From Symbiodinium sp. CCMP2592 (taxonomy: Eukaryota; Sar; Dinophyceae; Suessiales; Symbiodiniaceae), in NCBI GenBank assembly GCA_905221615.1, contig CAJNDT010005913.1, forward strand, positions 744,001 to 808,000: DNA of 64,000 nt, given 5' to 3'. A program made the translations under genes and the position numbers. Under the pieces are notes generated by a model that ran no database searches, had not been told where the DNA came from, and worked only from the letters and a program-made list of their open reading frames with translations. Shown here one piece after another: positions 26,506 through 35,762 of the stretch; within the stretch, counting starts at the first letter, position 1; every line of letters starts with the position of its first letter.

Positions 26506-28629
26506 TTAATGGTCGTGTTCCTGGTCATCCTGGTCCAGATCGTCGTGGAAGCAGTTGTGCGCGGATCCGATCGGTTCCAGATTCCGCTCGATTGTTGCTT
26601 CGTCTGAGTAGATCAGTCCATCGCGGGGAAGCAGCTCAGGAGCGTTCGCGAGGTTAAATGCGACGATCGCCATATTCGTTGCAGATTGAACGAGGTATTC
26701 TTCGATTGCTTCGTCGTAACGATCGTTCTGGGTGTGCCACGAATGGCGGTAGTTTGCTCGACCGGTCTCATCCCAGAAGAATCCAGGGACTCCGGCACGG
26801 ATGAATGACGCATGGTCAGATCCGCTGTGGGTCACAATCTCGCCTCCGGTTGGACGGACATTGACATTCATGTATCCAGCGAGTTTGTCATTGTCAGGAT
26901 CATTATCATTCATCGCCGCGTCATAATCAGTCTTCGAGAAGAACACGCCGTTGGTCGGAGAGGATGCGGTCGCAAGATATTCAACCATGTAATCCGCGGC
27001 TGGCATTCCGCCTTGATAGTTGGTTCCGCCGTCATCAACAAATGCTGCCGAGATGTTGTTGAGTTCTTCCTCGCTCAGTGAGTTCACATATGACTTTGAG
27101 CCGTGGAGTCCTTGCTCTTCACCACCCCAGAGTGCGATGCGGATCGTGCGTTCAGGTCGAACGCCGGATTCCATGATGATGCGAGCTGCTTCGGTGACCA
27201 CTGCAGATCCAGTCGCATTGTCGACTGCACCCATCGATCCTGGGCCATCCCACGAATCAATGTGCGCGGAGATGATGACGACCTGTTCTGGGTATTTGGT
27301 GCCTGGGATATCCGCGATGACATTGTACAGCGGGAATGGACCTGCCGTAATTTTGTGATCGAGATCGAACTCGACTTCGATATCCAGTCCTTCAGCGAGT
27401 CGAGCGGTGATGAAGTCGTAATCGCTCTGACGGATGTTGACCTCGGCATCGACTGGGTAATCGCTTGCTTTACGCTCGCGCCAGTTGTTTGCGGATGTTG
27501 TCCAGACACGCTCGTCCTTGGAGCTGGACACGAATCCAGCTGGATTCTCAGCAAGCACAGCCGCGAGCGCGTTGATACGCTCGCGTTCGATGCGATCTTC
27601 TTCTGACACAACGGAGGAGTCGCTGAGGGTAAACTCGATTGGGTATTCCTTTCCTGAAGAGGAAACGGAAACACCTTGAGCGCTGTTGCCGTCGAATGTC
27701 ATTGAGATGGTGGAGGTTCCCATCGAGTGGGTCCACTTAAACGAGATGCTGTCGCCGTCGCGTGATGCGTTCTCGATCGGTCCTTCAGCGAACCCTTCGA
27801 TGCTCATGGATCCAGTGATCGAGTCTCCAGATTCATCGAGTGTGAAGCTCGCAGGGATCTTGGAGCCGTTGTAATCAAAAGAACCTTCCCATGCAGAATC
27901 GTCCTCAGCAGCAACCTGGGTATCTACTTTCTGGGTCAACTCGTGAGTGCCTTCACGGATTTCGTGCCGTTCATCGAAGCGATCGCGCATCATAAATCCG
28001 GTGGAACGGATGCCTCCTTTGCCCCCATAGTTTGGCTGGATCATGACCCAAGCGTCGCTGTAGCTGCCACGGTTTTCTTCGTACTCGGACATGGTGCTTG
28101 GAAGGAATGCGACATGACCGCTGACTGGGCCGTCTGTGCCGGGAGACCATGAGAGTGTCGAGAACTCCATGGATCGCATTTCTTTGCGTTCGCCGTCTTC
28201 ATCGATTGATGTGGAGAAGATCTTTCCGCTGGATGGTCCGCGATCGAATCGGGTTTCGTGCATGCCGTACTCGTCCATGCGTGCGTTGTCGAGTCCCCAG
28301 CCTTGCAGTTGCTCGACAGCCCATCGTTGTGCATTCTGTAGTCGTGTGGATCCGGTGAGTCGTGGCCCGTATTCGAGTGTGTACACACGCAGAATATCCA
28401 TAACCTGCGAGTTGTACTTCCCTTCTTGGATAATGGCGTTGTTGGATCTTAAGTCACCCATCGGGATGTCAGGGACATCGACTTGCTCTCCGTCAATGAT
28501 CGCATAGCTTCCGCTTGAGTTGTAGCTGTGAGCGCGGGGTGTCGATTCGCAGCCTGCGAGGGTTAGTGCTAATCCTGCGGCGGCGATTAGGGTGCATGAA
28601 GTCGTAAGGTGATTCGGGTTGATGAACAT
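26506..28629 (-). CDS. M28 family peptidase lipoprotein
   Basis: A 707-residue exported zinc aminopeptidase/carboxypeptidase-like protein. The N-terminus is a lipoprotein signal (LIAAAGLALTLAGC, lipobox LAGC), so it is likely membrane-anchored. The catalytic region holds SAHIDSWDGPGSMGAVDNATG (His and Asp ligands), LWGGEEQGLHG (catalytic Glu pair) and THSGSDHASFI (last His). This is close to the glutamate carboxypeptidase Q-like group of M28. Residues about 230-370 are a beta-rich insert (FDYNGSKIPASFTLDES and onward). The C-terminus is a His/Asp-rich tail (HNCFHDDLDQDDQEHDH). The ATG at 28629 has GGAGGAG upstream. Confidence 0.9.
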   Translation of the reverse strand: MFINPNHLTTSCTLIAAAGLALTLAGCESTPRAHSYNSSGSYAIIDGEQVDVPDIPMGDLRSNNAIIQEGKYNSQVMDILRVYTLEYGPRLTGSTRLQNAQRWAVEQLQGWGLDNARMDEYGMHETRFDRGPSSGKIFSTSIDEDGERKEMRSMEFSTLSWSPGTDGPVSGHVAFLPSTMSEYEENRGSYSDAWVMIQPNYGGKGGIRSTGFMMRDRFDERHEIREGTHELTQKVDTQVAAEDDSAWEGSFDYNGSKIPASFTLDESGDSITGSMSIEGFAEGPIENASRDGDSISFKWTHSMGTSTISMTFDGNSAQGVSVSSSGKEYPIEFTLSDSSVVSEEDRIERERINALAAVLAENPAGFVSSSKDERVWTTSANNWRERKASDYPVDAEVNIRQSDYDFITARLAEGLDIEVEFDLDHKITAGPFPLYNVIADIPGTKYPEQVVIISAHIDSWDGPGSMGAVDNATGSAVVTEAARIIMESGVRPERTIRIALWGGEEQGLHGSKSYVNSLSEEELNNISAAFVDDGGTNYQGGMPAADYMVEYLATASSPTNGVFFSKTDYDAAMNDNDPDNDKLAGYMNVNVRPTGGEIVTHSGSDHASFIRAGVPGFFWDETGRANYRHSWHTQNDRYDEAIEEYLVQSATNMAIVAFNLANAPELLPRDGLIYSDEATIERNLEPIGSAHNCFHDDLDQDDQEHDH

Positions 28630-28763
28630 CAACGCTCCTCCGGGGTTCTGGTGTATTTGCGGCTGATCGCGTGAGAATCCAAGCGATTGCTGATGAGACA
28701 TCATACCAGAAAGAGCGATTGAAGATGCGACCAAGTCTCAATTGAGAACTGGAATCTATGTGC

Positions 28764-30200
28764 TTATTGGAGAGGCAGTCCCTTGCGTTTCCAGAGCGAG
28801 AGCAAGCGATCAAGTGTGATTGGTTCCCAGAGTCGTTTGTTTGAGAGGCGTACACGCATGACCTCGCCTTTCGCGTTGAACTGCGTGGTTGATGGAGGAG
28901 AGTCTGGTGAGGACTTGGTTGTGATGTTCAAGAGTCCAGGTGCTTGCGGGGGTTGCTCCGCGATGTCCCATCGGAGTGTCACGGAGTTGGAGATCGGGTT
29001 GTATGCGTAGGACGCGAAGTCGCCTTGGATTTGTTTGTGCGCGATGAGTGATCCGATGAGGTACGACTGAACCTGTGTTATGTACCCCTCTTCAGGGATG
29101 AAGGGTGAGACGGTGGTGGGTGCCGCGGCGCCATCGACGGCGGTGATAGAGAGCTTGCCGCCAATTCGCGCACCTGTGACTGATGAAACACGCGGCTCGG
29201 CAGCTCTTGATCCCTTGGGTTGGTTCTCGTCTTTCAGAGTCATCTTGATGGTCCAGTACTCTTCTTCGCCATCGAGGGACATGTAGAAGATCGCACGCGA
29301 GTCGATCCGCATTCCCGAATCAAGAGCCATGGAATCAATCTGGACGAGGTATCCGAGCTTGCGATCGTCGCTGCTCCAGTTCTCGCGAGCTTTGGTTCCC
29401 AGTTCTCCTTTGTAACCTGACCAGGATCGGACTCGGCGGTAGCCGTGCTCAGTCGCGTCCATGTCATCTCCGGAAACAGCGGGGGTGTAGAGGCGTTCCC
29501 AGCGTTCGCCGTTCTTTCCGGTCAGGACCGCGTCGTAGTCGTCGATCGTGAGTTGGTTGAGCAGCGATTGCATTGCTTGGAATCCCGCGGCTCGTTTGAG
29601 GGTTTCGGAGGACATCTCCTGGAGATCCATGCTTGCGATGGTGGTTTCGTACATCACGCGACCGATCTCGAATCGCTCGTCGCTCGCCTCGACGGTGTAG
29701 TCGTACACGAGGAATGTGTTGGGTTTGTGTCCGAAAATAGTGATCCCTCGATAGATCGGAGGAGCGGACTGTGTGCGTCCAGGCACGCGGACATAGATGC
29801 GATGTCCTGTCCAGATCCCTGCTCGGAGTGCGGGTTGCTCCGAAATCAGTTCAGCGCCGGGGGCTTTGAGGAGTTGATCGCGGATGCTTTGGGCCGCTTC
29901 GAGTGAAGTCAGTTCGGCGTTGGTGGTCCGCTGTTCCTTGACGATGATGGTCCCGAGGTCTGCAGGGAGCGCGATACCTGTGCTCGTAGAAGTTCCGATC
30001 CGGACAGTCTCCGCTTGGGCTCCTTTGGGGAGATTCAGTGTGAGACCGATGGAGTCAATCGTGATCGGATCGATCTCCATCTCGGTCAGGTCCGCTGATA
30101 CCGGCTCGTTTGTGGGTGTTTGGGCAATGGTCAGTGTACTAAGCAGGCATACAAAGCTCAGGACTGAGAAGAATCGGAGTTGGTGGTTTGGTTTGAGCAT
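28764..30200 (-). CDS. Secreted protein of unknown function
   Basis: A 478-residue protein that begins with a signal peptide (HQLRFFSVLSFVCLLSTLTIA, cleavage near AQ). I do not recognise the family. It is mainly beta-strand and soluble after cleavage, with few Cys and no repeated tail of the dockerin type. A segment around DPITIDSIGLTLNLPKGAQ resembles the start of proteins that describe user-type stress or growth defects only loosely, so no function is inferred. The ATG at 30200 is chosen because the signal peptide follows it directly; the frame reaches 30287. It is divergent from the S10 cluster. Confidence 0.65.
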   Translation of the reverse strand: MLKPNHQLRFFSVLSFVCLLSTLTIAQTPTNEPVSADLTEMEIDPITIDSIGLTLNLPKGAQAETVRIGTSTSTGIALPADLGTIIVKEQRTTNAELTSLEAAQSIRDQLLKAPGAELISEQPALRAGIWTGHRIYVRVPGRTQSAPPIYRGITIFGHKPNTFLVYDYTVEASDERFEIGRVMYETTIASMDLQEMSSETLKRAAGFQAMQSLLNQLTIDDYDAVLTGKNGERWERLYTPAVSGDDMDATEHGYRRVRSWSGYKGELGTKARENWSSDDRKLGYLVQIDSMALDSGMRIDSRAIFYMSLDGEEEYWTIKMTLKDENQPKGSRAAEPRVSSVTGARIGGKLSITAVDGAAAPTTVSPFIPEEGYITQVQSYLIGSLIAHKQIQGDFASYAYNPISNSVTLRWDIAEQPPQAPGLLNITTKSSPDSPPSTTQFNAKGEVMRVRLSNKRLWEPITLDRLLSLWKRKGLPLQ

Positions 30201-30290
30201 ATCGTTTCTCGCGGATTTGGTCGTGGTCGTTGGAGTCTTGTTTCGGCTCAATTGCTCACGAATATTCATACGGAGCATACGGCTCAATGG

Positions 30291-30318
30291 TTGACCTTGC
30301 GAGGAGTGGGGCTATGCT
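30291..30318 (+). promoter_or_regulatory. Candidate sigma70 promoter of the S10 cluster
   Basis: TTGACC (30291-30296), a 16-base spacer, then TATGCT (30313-30318). It would give an untranslated leader of about 155 bases before rpsJ, which contains small inverted repeats near 30327 and 30350. Assigned from consensus only. Confidence 0.5.
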
Positions 30319-30481
30319 TCTCGTCCCGCTGGGAACTCTCAGGGGGCGGACGGTGCGGTCCTTACGCTTCGATCCGGAACAAATGAAGACCAGAGCGAAC
30401 CCGATGTGCGCTATTTGCGTCATCGGATCATGAGATCTCAGCCGACTTAGTTGGCTCAAGCCAGACAGAGGTATACGCAGC

Positions 30482-30790
30482 ATGACCGGTGGACGAATCC
30501 GAATCAGAATGGAAGCTTACGACCACATCGCCCTGGACGCTTCGGCGCGTGAGATTGTTGATCACGCAAAGCGCACCAATGCAAAGGTGAAGGGGCCAGT
30601 GCCCCTGCCAACTCGTATCGAGCGATACACCGTTCTGCGTGGTCCGTTCGTTGACAAGAAGTCGCGTGAGCAGTTCGAGATTCGCACACACAAGCGCATT
30701 ATCGATATTCATGAACCTAACGCACGCACCGTCGAAGCACTCAACCGCCTCGTCGTTCCAGCAGGTGTGTTCGTGAAGATCAAGGCATAA
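30482..30790 (+). CDS. rpsJ: 30S ribosomal protein S10
   Basis: A 102-residue protein of normal length. The segment [20 protein letters not shown] and the later [25 protein letters not shown] (as two pieces of the loop region) match S10 closely. S10 sits in the 30S head and also binds NusB in antitermination. It opens the cluster. A terminator-like hairpin follows immediately, and the str genes (rpsL, rpsG, fusA, tuf) that often precede it are not here. Confidence 0.97.
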   Translation: MTGGRIRIRMEAYDHIALDASAREIVDHAKRTNAKVKGPVPLPTRIERYTVLRGPFVDKKSREQFEIRTHKRIIDIHEPNARTVEALNRLVVPAGVFVKIKA

Positions 30791-30796
30791 CAACTC

Positions 30797-30822
30797 CAGG
30801 CCCGGCTTTCGGGTCTGTTTTT
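30797..30822 (+). terminator. Terminator-like hairpin after rpsJ
   Basis: An 8-bp stem with one wobble (30797-30804 with 30810-30817) is followed by five T. It could end an rpsJ-only transcript or act as an attenuator before rplC. Confidence 0.7.
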
Positions 30823-30910
30823 GTAGGTATATACAGTTTCAATAAGACTTCCTCTGCTCGACGAGCATGAAGCGGTTTCCGCCCGAACGCGGAGATGAAG
30901 GACGAAAGAA

Positions 30911-31600
30911 ATGACTCAGCCAAGCAACAGCCCACACCTCCTTGGTCAGAAACTCGGAATGACCCGTGTCTACAACGAAGACGGCGTCTCTCTACCAGTG
31001 ACCATCATCAAAGTGGACACACACACCATCACTCAGGTCCGCACTCCTGAGGTTGACGGATACAGCGCGATTCAGCTCGCGACTGGTGATATCAAGCCTC
31101 GTAACTCGACCATGCCTTTGATCGGGCACGACGCGAAGGCTGGCGTGGCTCCTCGCCGTAAGCACTTCGAGACTCGTCTCCCAGAGGGTGGTGAGTCCGA
31201 GTACGAACTCGGTCAGGAAGTGAACCTGTCGGTCTTCGAGGACATCAAGTATGTTGATGTGATCGGTGACGGCAAAGGTAAAGGCTTCGCGGGCGGTATG
31301 AAGCGATGGGGCTTCAAGGGTCAGCTCGCTTCCCACGGTGTTGAGCGGAAGCACCGCTCCCCTGGTTCGATTGGTGGTCACGCGAATAACGCTGGTAAAG
31401 CCGGTCGTATCAAGAAGGGCAAGAAAATGGCGGGTCGCTACGGCGGCAAGCGGATCACAGTCCGCTCCCTGGATGTGGTCCGCGTTGACAGCGAAAACGG
31501 GCTGATTCTGGTGAAGGGGCCAGTCCCTGGCGCCAACAAGGGCTGGGTCGAGATCCGTCCAGCGACAAGATTGTACAAATCCAAAGCAGCAAACGCTTGA
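30911..31600 (+). CDS. rplC: 50S ribosomal protein L3
   Basis: A 229-residue protein, about 20 residues longer than the E. coli protein. GQKLGMTRVYNEDG at the N-terminus and the central GKGFAGGMKRWGFKGQLASHG, with the loop reaching the peptidyl transferase centre, are diagnostic. HRSPGSIGG and KKGKKMAGRYGG follow. The ATG at 30911 has a GAAAG box upstream. An unusually long gap of 270 bases separates it from rplD. Confidence 0.97.
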   Translation: MTQPSNSPHLLGQKLGMTRVYNEDGVSLPVTIIKVDTHTITQVRTPEVDGYSAIQLATGDIKPRNSTMPLIGHDAKAGVAPRRKHFETRLPEGGESEYELGQEVNLSVFEDIKYVDVIGDGKGKGFAGGMKRWGFKGQLASHGVERKHRSPGSIGGHANNAGKAGRIKKGKKMAGRYGGKRITVRSLDVVRVDSENGLILVKGPVPGANKGWVEIRPATRLYKSKAANA

Positions 31601-31870
31601 TTTGGACTTTGAGGGGGTCAATGATCCCTTCCCCGCTCAGGATCGCAGATTCTGAGTATCGTTCGGCAAGTCGTCTCTGAGACGAAACTACCGAGAAAAA
31701 CAAGTCATTGACCCGGCCGGTTTGGTCGGGATCCAATGCCGAGTCAAACCAGTGGTCCTAGGCATCTCATTCGAGGTGGCGCAAGCAAGACCTAGCACTC
31801 TGGTAAGGCATGTGAGCCTGTCGATCGGAATCGGCGGGTTGAACGAAGGCGTACGGCGAGGTAAAGACCA
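31601..31870 (+). promoter_or_regulatory. Structured intergenic leader between rplC and rplD
   Basis: 270 bases without a gene in a place where ribosomal operons usually have almost none. Paired segments visible on the plus strand: 31712-31718 with 31724-31730 (7 bp with one wobble), flanked by 31708-31712 with 31743-31747; 31758-31762 with 31791-31795; and CGTCTC/GAGACG near 31671-31685. This may be an autoregulatory leader, as L4 regulates S10 operons in other bacteria, or a promoter region. No match to a known leader is claimed. Confidence 0.4.
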
Positions 31871-32548
31871 ATGGATGTCCCCGTCTACACAATGAGTGGT
31901 GAATCCGCAGGCACGATGTCTGTCGATGAGATCGCACTCGGCGAGACAATCAACGCAGACCTGATCAAGCAGGCGTTCGTGATGTATCATGCGAACCAGC
32001 GTCAGGGTTCGGCGCGCTCCAAAACGCGCTCGATGGGTTCGTTGACTGGCAAGAAAATGTACAAGCAAAAAGGTACGGGCAACGCTCGCCACGGCGACAA
32101 GAAAGCCCCGATCTTCCGTGGTGGTGGACACGCTAAGGCCAAGCGTCGCACGCGTGAAGACTACCACAAGAGCATGCCGATCAAGATGCGTCGCAAAGCA
32201 AACCGCAACGCGCTGCTCGCCAAGCTCGTGGACCAGGAAGTCAAGGTTATTGACGGCCTGGCCTTCGACGCTCCAAAGACCAAAGCATTTAAAGATTTCC
32301 TCAGCAACATCGGGATCGACAAGTCTGCGCTTCTCGCGTTGTCTCCAGATGCTGAGAAGAGCAAGAACGCTCGCTTGAGCGCTCGCAACATCGACGGCGT
32401 TGCGATGTGCAAAGCTGACCAGCTCAATGCATACGAGATGCTCAACAATCGTTACCTCGTGATCGACAAGGCTGATCTCGAAGCTTGGCTCAATGGTCCA
32501 AGTTCGCAGACCGGTAAGATCGTCCGGAATGAAGGAGGGCAGGCGTAA
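31871..32548 (+). CDS. rplD: 50S ribosomal protein L4
   Basis: A 225-residue protein of normal size. VPVYTMSGESAGTM at the start, KQKGTGNARHGDKKAPIFRGGG in the extended loop and the RKANRNALLAKL helix match L4. L4 lines the exit tunnel and in some bacteria represses its own operon. The stop TAA overlaps the rplW ATG by one base, indicating translational coupling. Confidence 0.97.
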   Translation: MDVPVYTMSGESAGTMSVDEIALGETINADLIKQAFVMYHANQRQGSARSKTRSMGSLTGKKMYKQKGTGNARHGDKKAPIFRGGGHAKAKRRTREDYHKSMPIKMRRKANRNALLAKLVDQEVKVIDGLAFDAPKTKAFKDFLSNIGIDKSALLALSPDAEKSKNARLSARNIDGVAMCKADQLNAYEMLNNRYLVIDKADLEAWLNGPSSQTGKIVRNEGGQA

Positions 32549-32829
32549 TGCTCGAGCCACACTACATTCTTCGTAAACCACTCCTGACCGAAAAAAGCAC
32601 AGAGCGCATGGAAGAAGCCAATGTGTACGCTTTCGAGGTCGATCGTCGTGCGACCAAAGACGAGATCAAGGCTGCTGTCGAGCAGGCTTATGGCGTCAAG
32701 GTTGTGAAGATCAATACCCAGGTCCGCAAGGGCGGCTCGCGTCGCTTCCGCTACGGCAAGGTTGCCGAAGCTAGTTGGAAGCGTGCGATGGTCCGGATCG
32801 CTGATGGAGACGCCATCGAGCTCTTCTGA
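32548..32829 (+). CDS. rplW: 50S ribosomal protein L23
   Basis: 93 residues. The segment ILRKPLLTEKSTERMEEANVY near the start and EIKAAVEQAYGVKVVKINTQ are typical. L23 forms the docking site for signal recognition particle and trigger factor at the tunnel exit. The start overlaps the rplD stop by one base; rplB follows 26 bases later. Confidence 0.96.
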   Translation: MLEPHYILRKPLLTEKSTERMEEANVYAFEVDRRATKDEIKAAVEQAYGVKVVKINTQVRKGGSRRFRYGKVAEASWKRAMVRIADGDAIELF

Positions 32830-32855
32830 GTTTGGTGAGAAAGGAATAGCAAGCT

Positions 32856-33713
32856 ATGGCCATTCGAGTCTATAAACCAACCAGCGCCGGGCGACGCAAC
32901 GCGTCGGTGAACCTCAATGAGGCAGTCACCAAGAAGACCCCTGAGAAGTCGCTGCTCAAGCCATTGTCCAAGAAGGGTGGTCGCAACCACCAGGGCAAGA
33001 TCACTGTTCGCGGTCGTGGTGGGGGTGCCAAGCGCATGTACCGCCAGATTGATTTCGCTCGTCGTGATCGTGATGGGATTGTCGGGACTGTGAAGGGGAT
33101 CGAGTATGATCCGAATCGCAGCTGCCACATCGCGCTCATTGAGTACGCGGACGGCGTTAAGCGTTACATCCTCGCTCCGAACAAGCTTACAGACGGCGAT
33201 ACCGTTGAGAGCTCGTCCACCGAAGCGATCGAGCCGAGCATCGGCGCCTGCATGCAGCTCAAGCACATCCCATCTGGTATGAATGTGCACTGCATCGAGC
33301 TCCGACCAGGTGGTGGCGGCAAACTCTGCCGTAGCGCTGGTATGTCTGCTCGCTTGACCAACAAGGAAGAAAAGTACGCGACGATCGTCATGCCTTCGGG
33401 TGAGACCCGTCGCGTTCCTATTGAGTGCCGAGCAACAATCGGTGTTGTTGGAAACTCGGATCACCAGAACCGTCGTCTCGGTAAAGCTGGTATCTCTCGT
33501 CACCTCGGTCGTCGTCCGAAGACTCGTGGTGTGGCGATGAGTCACCACGCTCACCCACTTGGTGGTGGTGATGGTCGCAGTAAGGGTGGTCGTGCACCTG
33601 TGAGCAAGTCAGGTACTTTCTCCAAGGGTGGCGGTACTCGTAATCGGAACAAGCCGTCGCAGGATCTCATCATCCGTCGTCGTAAGAGCAAGCGTTACGG
33701 ACAGCTCAAGTAA
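32856..33713 (+). CDS. rplB: 50S ribosomal protein L2
   Basis: 285 residues, the normal length. NHQGKITVRGRGGGAKRMYR, then QLKHIPSGMNVHCIEL and the conserved end region MSHHAHPLGGGDGRSKGG, whose His lies near the peptidyl transferase centre, make the call certain. AAGGAAT lies ahead of the ATG. rpsS follows 18 bases later. Confidence 0.98.
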   Translation: MAIRVYKPTSAGRRNASVNLNEAVTKKTPEKSLLKPLSKKGGRNHQGKITVRGRGGGAKRMYRQIDFARRDRDGIVGTVKGIEYDPNRSCHIALIEYADGVKRYILAPNKLTDGDTVESSSTEAIEPSIGACMQLKHIPSGMNVHCIELRPGGGGKLCRSAGMSARLTNKEEKYATIVMPSGETRRVPIECRATIGVVGNSDHQNRRLGKAGISRHLGRRPKTRGVAMSHHAHPLGGGDGRSKGGRAPVSKSGTFSKGGGTRNRNKPSQDLIIRRRKSKRYGQLK

Positions 33714-33731
33714 GCATAAAGGGATTAGACG

Positions 33732-34013
33732 ATGTCAAGAAGTCTCAAAAAAGGCCCATATGTCGATGAGAAGCTCTACCGAAAGGTGGAGAAGCTCGAA
33801 GCTGCCGGCGAGAAGAAGCCCATCAAGACTTGGGCTCGTGCATGCACGGTGGTTCCGGAGTTCATCGGACACACATTCCAGGTCCACAACGGACGCTCGT
33901 TCATCGATGTGTTCGTGACTGAGGACATGGTCGGGCACAAGCTGGGTGAGTTCTCCAACACGCGTACCTTCCGTGGTCACACGAACAAGAAGGAAGGGCT
34001 CAAGTCACGCTAA
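33732..34013 (+). CDS. rpsS: 30S ribosomal protein S19
   Basis: 93 residues. [16 protein letters not shown] at the start and [22 protein letters not shown] near the middle (two pieces) are the S19 signature. It binds the 30S head next to S13. rplV follows 22 bases later. Confidence 0.97.
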   Translation: MSRSLKKGPYVDEKLYRKVEKLEAAGEKKPIKTWARACTVVPEFIGHTFQVHNGRSFIDVFVTEDMVGHKLGEFSNTRTFRGHTNKKEGLKSR

Positions 34014-34035
34014 GCGTTGACCAAGGGATAAAGCC

Positions 34036-34581
34036 ATGAAACTTAGATCAGACGAACTCAAGAAACGCGCAGCACAGGTCGGCGTGACCGAAGAGCAGCT
34101 TGTTCAAGCAGTCTCCGGTCAATCGCTGAGCGAGAAGGCCGCGGGATCAGCAGTCAAGAACTGGCTCGCAGGTCGTGACCATCCACGCTGCCGTCGTGCA
34201 GATATCGAAGCGATGGCAACCGCTGTTGGTTGTCTTCCAAAGGACATCTCAAAGTTCACTTCTCAGGTCCGCAACCATCGCGGGAGCCAGAAGAAGGCAA
34301 AGCTTGTTGTGGACATGATCCGTGGCAAGTCGATCGATGAAGCGACCCAGATGCTCCAGTTCTCGACCAAGCGTGCTTCGGTCAACATCGGCAAAGCACT
34401 CCTCGCTGCACAAGCGGATGCTGAGCAACTCGGTGCTGACACGGGCGAGCTCTTCGTGAGCGAAGCAACCGTGGATCGTGCAACCCACATCAAGCGGTTC
34501 CGTCCAAAAGATCGCGGCCGAGCACACCCAATCCTCAAGCGTACAAGCCACATTACTGTTTCAGTTCAGGAGCGTAGCTAA
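34036..34581 (+). CDS. rplV: 50S ribosomal protein L22 with N-terminal extension
   Basis: 181 residues, about 70 more than the usual 110. The canonical L22 fold begins near residue 75 (FTSQVRNHRGSQKKAKLVVD) and ends with the RFRPKDRGRAHPILKRTSHI hairpin that reaches the exit tunnel. Residues 1-74 form a separate, mainly helical segment with a helix-turn-helix look (EEQLVQAVSGQSL, then HPRCRRADIEAMATAVGCL). The ATG at 34036 has a GGGAT box and the extension has the same codon use as the core, so it appears translated. The stop overlaps the rpsC ATG by one base. Confidence 0.93.
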   Translation: MKLRSDELKKRAAQVGVTEEQLVQAVSGQSLSEKAAGSAVKNWLAGRDHPRCRRADIEAMATAVGCLPKDISKFTSQVRNHRGSQKKAKLVVDMIRGKSIDEATQMLQFSTKRASVNIGKALLAAQADAEQLGADTGELFVSEATVDRATHIKRFRPKDRGRAHPILKRTSHITVSVQERS

Positions 34582-35282
34582 TGGGACAAAAAAGTCATCC
34601 ATTCGGACTTCGACTCGGTGTTACGGAAGCCCACCGCTCACGCTGGTATGCTCCGAAAGCTCTCTACGGCGAGCTCCTCGTCGAAGACGAGAAGATCCGT
34701 CAGTACCTCAACAAGCGTCTGAACCAGACTCCGCCGAGCGCGTCTGTTTCGGACATCCACATCGAGCGTACTCGCGAAGAACTGAAGATCATCGTTCGGA
34801 CCGCTCGTCCAGGCATCGTGATTGGTCCTAAGGGATCTGAGATTGATCGTATGACCGAAGAGCTCCGTTACATGACTGGTCGTAAGGTTGCGATCTCTGT
34901 TGTGGAGATCCGTGAGCCTGACCTTGAAGCGCAGCTTGTCGCAGACGGTGTTGCTGAGCAGCTCAAGAAGCGTATGGGATTCCGCCGCGTCCTCAAGATG
35001 CGTGCTGAGAATGTCATGAACGCTGGTGCTCAGGGTGTGAAGATCCAGGTCGCTGGTCGTCTTGGTGGTGCGGAAATGAGCCGTCGTCTTGATGTGCGTC
35101 TTGGATCACTTCCGCTGTCGACGCTTCAAGCGAATATCAACTACGGCTTCTCCGAGAGCCACACTACTTACGGTGTTCTGGGCGTCAAAGTCTGGATCTA
35201 CAAGGGTGTGTACTCGACTCAGGAAGAAGAAAATCAATCTAACGCGGCAGGTGCCCGCGCTCGTGCTCGAGGTCGCCGTTAA
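34581..35282 (+). CDS. rpsC: 30S ribosomal protein S3
   Basis: 233 residues. MGQKSHPFGLRLG at the start, the KH domain with IVIGPKGSEIDRMTEEL and the C-terminal GRLGGAEMSRR segment are standard. S3 lies at the mRNA entry tunnel and is part of the ribosomal helicase. The protein ends in an Ala/Arg-rich tail (ARARARGRR). Confidence 0.97.
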   Translation: MGQKSHPFGLRLGVTEAHRSRWYAPKALYGELLVEDEKIRQYLNKRLNQTPPSASVSDIHIERTREELKIIVRTARPGIVIGPKGSEIDRMTEELRYMTGRKVAISVVEIREPDLEAQLVADGVAEQLKKRMGFRRVLKMRAENVMNAGAQGVKIQVAGRLGGAEMSRRLDVRLGSLPLSTLQANINYGFSESHTTYGVLGVKVWIYKGVYSTQEEENQSNAAGARARARGRR

Positions 35283-35329
35283 TCGTCGGCTGCTTCAAGC
35301 GGTTTATTGGAAAGTAAAAGGACTCAGAT

Positions 35330-35755
35330 ATGCCTCCTTATAAAATACCAAAGCGTGTCAAGCACCGTAAAGAGTTCCGTCGTCGCCGTGATCGTAAAGC
35401 GACCAAGGGTAACTATGTTGCTTTCGGCGAGTTCGGTCTTCAGGCGCTCGAGGGCTGCTGGCTCAAGAGCAACTGTATCGAAGCGGGTCGTGTGACATGT
35501 CAGCACTTCCTCAAGCGTGAGGGCAAGCTGTTCATCCGTGTGTTCCCGGACAAGCCGATCTCCAAGAAGCCACTCGAAACTCGTATGGGTAAGGGTAAGG
35601 CGGATGTGGATTACTGGGCGGCACGCGTTCGTCCCGGCACGATCCTCTACGAACTTGCAGGTGTCAGTGAAGTTCGCGCCAAGGGGGCATTTGCCCGTGT
35701 CGCGATGAAGATGCCGATCAAGTGTCGGATGGTCAACCGTCGGATCGAGGCATAA
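35330..35755 (+). CDS. rplP: 50S ribosomal protein L16
   Basis: 141 residues. [20 protein letters not shown] at the start, [20 protein letters not shown] and [19 protein letters not shown] in the body identify L16, which contacts the A-site tRNA region. The usual GR(M/T) GKG loop is present. rpmC starts 7 bases later. Confidence 0.97.
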   Translation: MPPYKIPKRVKHRKEFRRRRDRKATKGNYVAFGEFGLQALEGCWLKSNCIEAGRVTCQHFLKREGKLFIRVFPDKPISKKPLETRMGKGKADVDYWAARVRPGTILYELAGVSEVRAKGAFARVAMKMPIKCRMVNRRIEA

Positions 35756-35762
35756 GGGGCTG

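Noticed and set aside
30201..30287. Longer N-terminus of the secreted protein at 28764
   Set aside because: The signal peptide begins just after the ATG at 30200; an added 29 residues would bury it.
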